Assembly (NCBI GenBank): GCA_963803375.1
Contig: CAWDMB010000006.1
Span: 11,683 to 75,682 of the forward strand
DNA length: 64,000 nt
Direction of reading: 5' to 3'
Source of the DNA: JAOPZW01 sp963803375
Lineage (GTDB): Bacteria; Actinomycetota; Thermoleophilia; Solirubrobacterales; Solirubrobacteraceae
The position numbers and the translations under genes were made by a program. Shown piece by piece: positions 59,868-64,000 of this stretch; position 1 is the stretch's first letter; each line of letters opens with the position of its first letter. The notes under the pieces are model-generated. The model made no database searches and was not told the DNA's origin. It worked only from the letters and a program-made list of their open reading frames with translations.

Positions 59868-59998
59868 ATGAAACCAGCCGACGGCAACGAGCAACTGGCG
59901 ATGCCCGACGGCACCACCTTCGCCGTCATTGAATCCGCGTCCAGCAACGAGGACGCGCGGATCGAGCTCGAGATCACGATGGCGCCCGGCGCGATGGA
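59868..59998 (+). pseudogene. N-terminal stub of a cupin gene
   Basis: ATG 59868: AMPDGTTFAVIESASSNEDA then RIELEITMAPGAM is the start of a small cupin protein, normally followed by the His-rich barrel. After 59998 the frame continues into unrelated Arg-rich sequence (MERREQLPRRRLRVC). It is the fourth gene of the TetR operon, cut off about 200 bases before the second copy of the dispersed repeat. Confidence 0.6.
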
Positions 59999-60215
59999 AC
60001 GGAGGGAGCAGCTCCCTCGGCGCCGACTGAGAGTTTGCGCGTCGTCGGCAAAGCAGGTGCGGCGCGGTTCGTGGCGATCGACCTGCTCGTCGCCAGAAGC
60101 GCGACACCGTCCGGCGGCATCGATGGGCATCGGCGAGCAGACGGTCTTGCGCTCCGCGCACTCGCCTCCGCCCGGATGCGAGCGCCCGAGTGCTGGTCCG
60201 CGACGCGCCCGCTGC

Positions 60216-60427
60216 GGACGAGCTGGGAGCGCGGCGATGCGGTCGCGCGGACTCTCGCTTCGCCCGAGCGATGCGGAAGCTGGCGTGACCCACTCGGGGC
60301 GCTCGGACGTCGTCCCTTGCGAGCACGTCGCCGTCGCCGACGCAGGCGCTCGTTCGTGGCGCAACCCGCAACCACGGCATGGTCAGCTCGTCGGTGTCCT
60401 CGCAGGTTGAGTCCGAGGTGGCTCCGG
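60216..60427 (+). repeat. ~210-bp dispersed repeat, copy 2
   Basis: 212 bases matching 55038-55246; the three extra bases fall near 60302-60304. On the minus strand the shared frame gives CEDTDELTMPWLRVAPRTSA and ARDDVRAPRVGHASFRIARA. Flanked by the cupin stub and by gene-free sequence. Confidence 0.8.
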
Positions 60428-60759
60428 GCAGGCGCGCACTCGACGCGCCTCGCCAACCGGGCCAGCCGTGGGCGAGGGGAACGGAGGCCGACCGCCGCGA
60501 CCGGGGGTCACGGCGGCGGGCCTCGGCCGTATTCAGGGTTGCTCGACGATCTCGAGGCCGCTGCCGTCCTGGTCGCCGACGGCGAACCCGGCCGGCGCAA
60601 CAGCTCACCCCGGTCGACGCCGCGGGCTTGCAGGTCGGGATCGCGGCCGCGTCCGGGGTCGTGGAGCCGACGCCGGTCTCGACGCCGGTCGGCACGCCCT
60701 CACGCGTAGGAACGAGCGCGACCGCCACTCTGTCCCGGGGGTGTAGGCAGGACCGCCCC
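60428..60759. other. Gene-free stretch with a possible PAS-like scrap
   Basis: A short plus frame near 60535-60600 reads GLLDDLEAAAVLVADGEPG, reminiscent of a PAS domain start, without start codon or continuation. Nothing else supports a gene. Confidence 0.4.
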
Positions 60760-61590
60760 TCAGTCAGCCGATTGGGCTTGCGAGTACATGAGCGAGCCCG
60801 GCGTCGTGAGCGTCTCGCCGGTCTCCAGCAGCGTCTTGAGGCCGGACAGGATCATCGGCCAGCCGCCGTAGAGCTCCGGATTGGCGTCCTCGGGGAGCCG
60901 GTCGTGGATCACGGTCAGCTGGCACGAGTCGCCGACCGGGGTGATCTCCCAGGTGACCCTCGAGGCCCCGGCGGCCTTGACGTCGTCGCTCCAGAGCGCG
61001 TTGAAACTCTGCACGAGCCGACGCGGCGGATCGACCTCGAGGTTCTCACCCGCCGCGATGTCGATGACGCCGGGGACCGCCGCCGTGTAGCTCGAGCCGG
61101 CCGTCCAGTCGGAGTGGGTCTCGACCCCGAAGCTGTACTTGGCCCTCAGCTTGGGATCGATGATCGCCTCCCAGAGGCGCTCCGGCGTCGTCTTGATGTA
61201 GATCTCGAACACCGCCATGGCTCCCTTGCCGTCGGGGTCGGGGCTGAGTGGCACCCGGTGTGAGACGTCGACTGCTTCCATCGTTACCTCCTCGAGTTGG
61301 CGCTTGATGCCCGCGAGCGTGGCGGCCCAGGGCTCGGCGTACTTGCTCACCCAGCGGTCGTGGACGAGCCGGATCGGGACCGGGTTCAGGAAGTGGAACT
61401 TCTCGCGCCCGCGCCTGCGCGCGGTCACGAGACCCGCCTCCTCGAGCACCCGCAGGTGCTTCATCACGCCGAAGCGTGTCATCGGCACGCGCCCTTCCAG
61501 CGCGCTCAGCGTCTGCCCGTCCTGCTTGAACAGCTCGTCGAGCAGACCCCGTCGCGTGGGGTCGGCGAGCGCCTTGAACACCGCGTCCAT
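60760..61590 (-). CDS. ArsR-type helix-turn-helix fused to a SRPBCC (AHSA1) domain
   Basis: 276 residues from ATG 61590. Residues 1-95: MDAVFKALADPTRRGLLDEL, VPMTRFGVMKHLRVLEEAGL, VTARRRGREKFHFLNPVPI, an ArsR winged helix without an obvious metal-binding CxC. Residues 115-260: FEIYIKTTPERLWEAIIDPK, FGVETHSDWTAGSSYTAAVP, VTWEITPVGDSCQLTVIHDR, a START-like ligand-binding domain. The two usually occur as neighbouring genes; a fused form could sense its ligand directly. Confidence 0.9.
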   Translation of the reverse strand: MDAVFKALADPTRRGLLDELFKQDGQTLSALEGRVPMTRFGVMKHLRVLEEAGLVTARRRGREKFHFLNPVPIRLVHDRWVSKYAEPWAATLAGIKRQLEEVTMEAVDVSHRVPLSPDPDGKGAMAVFEIYIKTTPERLWEAIIDPKLRAKYSFGVETHSDWTAGSSYTAAVPGVIDIAAGENLEVDPPRRLVQSFNALWSDDVKAAGASRVTWEITPVGDSCQLTVIHDRLPEDANPELYGGWPMILSGLKTLLETGETLTTPGSLMYSQAQSAD

Positions 61591-61775
61591 GGGCCATGAG
61601 TATATGTGACCCTTTGGTCACCTGTCAACCGGCGGCACACGCCGGTGATGTCCGCCACCGCCGGACTCCAGCTCTGACCGACACGTGGTAACCGGCGGGG
61701 CCGCAATCGGCGCCTGGGCGGCAGCGGCCGCGCACGAGACAGGGTCCCGGGTCGAGACATGATTGGCTCTTGCGT

Positions 61776-62037
61776 GTGCACGAATCGCGAGCCGACATCG
61801 CCGCGCTGCAGGAGATTCTCGACCGCAGCTATGCGACCGCCGGCGCACACCTGCTCCGTATCCACAGCCCGAAACGGCGTCTCAGCGCTGAGGCCGTCGC
61901 GGCGCGCCTCGCCGGCATGTGCCTGCTGAGCCTGGTCACCGTCACAGCCGACGGCAGGCCGGTCGTCGGGCCGGGACTCCGGCCCCGTCTACGCGCGGAT
62001 CGAGGCCGACAAGATGTTCACCTTCTCGGCGTCTTGA
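61776..62037 (+). pseudogene. Pyridoxamine 5'-phosphate oxidase-family gene, frameshifted and truncated
   Basis: HESRADIAALQEILDRSYAT, RRLSAEAVAARLAGMCLLSL and VTVTADGRPVVGP follow the start of a small FMN-binding split-barrel protein. A one-base shift at GGGCCGGGAC (about 61967-61976) is needed to continue into DSGPVYARIEADKMFTFSAS, after which TGA 62035-62037 ends it early. Only the first half of the domain remains. No gene was found in 62038-62300. Confidence 0.65.
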
Positions 62038-62300
62038 CGCCTCGCCCTCGCGCGACACGGGCTCGCCCTCACCGCCACTGCAGGGCGGCGGCGACCCGGG
62101 TGAGGCACAGCGGTGGACGCGTTCTGCTCCTGCGCGAAGCGTGGCCGCTCGTGGCCGCCGCATGCGCCGGATCGAGTTCCTGGATAGGAGCAACATCCGT
62201 CGCCGATGGCGATCCGAGGTGCCGGGGCGCGCGCCGTCGACGAGTCTCGCGTGCTCCCTCGGGCCTCGCTAGAAACCACGACCAAAGAGGAGGTACCGAG

Positions 62301-62870
62301 ATGGGCAAGCTGGTGGTGACCGAGTTCGTGTCGGTGGACGGGGTGTTCGAGGACCCGGGCGGAGCCGAGGACTACGAGCACGGCGGCTGGACGTTCGAGT
62401 ACGACCGCGGCGAGGACGGCGACAAGTTCAAGCTCGACGAGGTGATGGAGGCCGAGGTTCAGCTCCTGGGCCGGGTGACCTACGAGGGGTTTGCCGCCGC
62501 CTGGCCCTCGCGCGAGGGCGAGTTCGCCGACAAGCTCAACAACGATCCGAAGTACGTGGTCTCGACCACGCTCGAGGACCCCGAGTGGCCGAACACGACC
62601 GTGATCTCCGGCGACGTCGCCGAGGAGATCTCCAAGCTGAGGGAGCAGACGGGCGGTGTCATCCTGGTCGCCGGAAGCGGCAGCCTGGTGGCGGCGCTCC
62701 TCGGCGCGGACCTGGTCGACGAGCTTCGGCTGATGGTCTTCCCGACGCTGCTCGGGCGCGGCAAACGCCTCTTCCCCGAGGGCATCGACCGCCTGAAGCT
62801 GGAGCTGGCGGAGGCCAGGACCGTCGGCTCGGACGGCGTCCAGATCCAGGTTTACCGGCGGGCGGAGTAG
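62301..62870 (+). CDS. Dihydrofolate reductase / RibD C-terminal domain family protein
   Basis: 189 residues from ATG 62301 with AGAGGAGG upstream. LVVTEFVSVDGVFEDPGGAE, LLGRVTYEGFAAAWPSREGE, KYVVSTTLEDPEWPNTTVIS, VILVAGSGSLVAALLGADLV and ELRLMVFPTLLGRGKRLFPE are the usual motifs of this YyaP/YwjB-like family. It binds NADPH by family; its reaction is not established. Fifteen bases separate it from the next gene. Confidence 0.92.
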   Translation: MGKLVVTEFVSVDGVFEDPGGAEDYEHGGWTFEYDRGEDGDKFKLDEVMEAEVQLLGRVTYEGFAAAWPSREGEFADKLNNDPKYVVSTTLEDPEWPNTTVISGDVAEEISKLREQTGGVILVAGSGSLVAALLGADLVDELRLMVFPTLLGRGKRLFPEGIDRLKLELAEARTVGSDGVQIQVYRRAE

Positions 62871-62885
62871 AGGAGGCGAAGGAGC

Positions 62886-63347
62886 ATGGATCAGCGCACC
62901 GCGCAGCAGGCGTTGAGGGAGCTGGAGCCGCTCGTCGGGGAGTGGACGCTCGAGGCGATCCCGCCCGGGGGCGAGCCCTGGCCGGGGGAGGCACGGGCCA
63001 CGGTCGAGTGGCACGACTCAGGCGCCCATCTGGTCGAGCGCTCGACGGTGGATATGCCCGAGGCGCCCAACGGAATCTCGATCATGGGATGCGACGCGGC
63101 GAACGGCACCTACTACCAGCTCTATTCCGACGATCGAGGCGTCTGCCGCGTCTACGAGATGAGCATCGGCGACGGCGAGTGGAGGCTGTGGCGCGAGGGC
63201 GCGCCCTTCTCCCAGCGCTTCACCGGCAGGTTCGAAGACGACGGCGACACGATCGTTGGCCGCTGGGAGCTGGCGGAGGACGGTACGAACTACGAGACCG
63301 ACTTCGACCTGATCTACAGGAGGGTCAAGGGACACCGCTCCCGCTGA
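62886..63347 (+). CDS. FABP/DUF1579-like small beta-barrel protein
   Basis: 153 residues from ATG 62886 with GGAGG upstream. ELEPLVGEWTLEAIPPGGEP, TVEWHDSGAHLVERSTVDMP, YYQLYSDDRGVCRVYEMSIG and FTGRFEDDGDTIVGRWELAE suggest a ten-strand barrel of the DUF1579/heme-binding-like group. No catalytic motif. Cotranscribed with the DHFR-like gene. Confidence 0.8.
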   Translation: MDQRTAQQALRELEPLVGEWTLEAIPPGGEPWPGEARATVEWHDSGAHLVERSTVDMPEAPNGISIMGCDAANGTYYQLYSDDRGVCRVYEMSIGDGEWRLWREGAPFSQRFTGRFEDDGDTIVGRWELAEDGTNYETDFDLIYRRVKGHRSR

Positions 63348-63392
63348 CGGACCCGATGCGGGCGTCCCCAGGGCACCTGGCAGGCTCTCGGC

Positions 63393-63968
63393 TCAGCCGA
63401 CGTAGGCGAACGGCAGCTCGTCGGCGACGTCGCGCAGCAGCGGCGCCTCGGCGTCGCGCCGGGAGGGGATGAGCTCCTCGACGGGCAGCGGCCAGGCGAC
63501 CGCGACGTCGGGGTCGTCGTAGCGGATCCCGCGCTCGGTCACGTCCACGAAGTAGGCGTCCTGCTTGTAGAGCACGTCACCGACGTCCGAGAGCACGCAG
63601 AAGCCGTGCGCGAAGCCCGGCGGGACGTAGATCATGCGCATGTTCTCGTCGGAGAGCTCGAAGCCCTCCCAGCGCCCGTACGCCGGCGAGCCCCGGCGCA
63701 GGTCGACGGCGACGTCCCAGATCGCCCCGCGCGCGCAGCGCACGAGCTTGCCCGCGCCGCGCCCGACCTGGAAGTGCAGGCCGCGCACGACCCCGTGGCG
63801 GGATCGCGAATGGTTGTCCTGGACCATCTCCTCGGGGACGCCGAGGGCCACGAAGTCGCTGCGCCGGTAGGTCTCCGCGAAGAAGCCGCGCTCGTCGCCG
63901 AAGGCGGCGGGCGCGATCAGGATCGGCCCGTCGAGCGTCGTCTCGAGTTGCCTGAAGCGGTCGGGCAC
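63393..63968 (-). CDS. rfbC: dTDP-4-dehydrorhamnose 3,5-epimerase
   Basis: 191 residues from GTG 63968. GPILIAPAAFGDERGFFAET, VPEEMVQDNHSRSRHGVVRG, LHFQ with the catalytic His, GAIWDVAVDLRRGSPAYGRW, IYVPPGFAHGFCVLSDVGDV and YKQDAYF with the catalytic Tyr region. Third enzyme of dTDP-L-rhamnose synthesis for cell-wall or exopolysaccharide. The other rfb genes must lie beyond the window; the final 32 bases are non-coding as far as seen. Confidence 0.95.
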   Translation of the reverse strand: MPDRFRQLETTLDGPILIAPAAFGDERGFFAETYRRSDFVALGVPEEMVQDNHSRSRHGVVRGLHFQVGRGAGKLVRCARGAIWDVAVDLRRGSPAYGRWEGFELSDENMRMIYVPPGFAHGFCVLSDVGDVLYKQDAYFVDVTERGIRYDDPDVAVAWPLPVEELIPSRRDAEAPLLRDVADELPFAYVG

Positions 63969-64000
63969 GGCGGAGCATCCAACCAGGATCGAGGCGTTCG

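Overview
The window is very GC-rich bacterial DNA with dense, overlapping genes, many GTG starts and GTGA/ATGA stop-start overlaps. The gene content (hyp maturation genes with a SIS-domain protein, split LigD modules, a GNAT-acyl-CoA synthetase fusion, SnoaL/DUF1772/TetR clusters, VapBC-like pairs) fits an actinobacterium, and a Thermoleophilia/Solirubrobacterales-type soil organism is my best guess. That placement is inference, because no rRNA or other marker is present. I saw no tRNA, rRNA, CRISPR array or replication origin.

Layout. 1-3.7 kb: edge of a cyclic-nucleotide-binding protein gene, remnants of a SigJ-like sigma factor and an acyl-CoA synthetase, a GNAT gene ending in a 71-bp tandem repeat, a lipoprotein PQQ-type sugar dehydrogenase and a PEBP-family gene. 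4.0-13.3 kb: a tight [NiFe]-hydrogenase maturation operon (hypC, a hypC-like gene, hypD, hypE, hypA, hypB, a double-SIS gene, hypF) followed by a pabB-pabC fusion; no hydrogenase structural gene is in view. 13.4-18.9 kb: epimerase, a secreted six-repeat protein and a two-component system. 18.9-22.6 kb: a VOC gene and a trpB2-type gene cut in two by an insertion sequence with a 6-bp target duplication. 22.9-26.3 kb: a GbsR/MarR-like regulator with an ABC drug exporter, then a DUF433/DUF5615-type toxin-antitoxin pair. 26.5-31.3 kb: aat, hydrolase, ATP-dependent DNA ligase, AlkA-type glycosylase, YqgE and a LigD-type polymerase. 31.4-42.9 kb: a potassium (Kdp) region with the order kdpF-A-C-B, kdpE, and KdpD encoded as two separate proteins about 9 kb apart. 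43-48.4 kb: MFS transporter, family-4-like UDG, DUF72, VapBC-like pair, GMC oxidoreductase. 48.4-64 kb: an accessory, decayed region with a selenium-binding-protein remnant, a ScyD/ScyE-like gene, an IS982-like element, a large LuxR ATPase regulator, a second copy of the toxin-antitoxin pair, a TetR operon, a cupin stub, an ArsR-SRPBCC fusion, a DHFR-like gene and rfbC.

Two themes stand out. First, genome decay: several genes survive only as end fragments, and two segments (874 bp and about 210 bp) are each present twice. Second, single-base indels, often in short G or C runs, break at least six otherwise good reading frames; some may be assembly errors rather than biology. Two nested stem-loops sharing a CCATRTG loop (3753-3797 and 29672-29718) look like members of one palindromic repeat family, and an identical 14-mer lies 5' of both the kdpF operon and the distant kdpD N-terminal gene.
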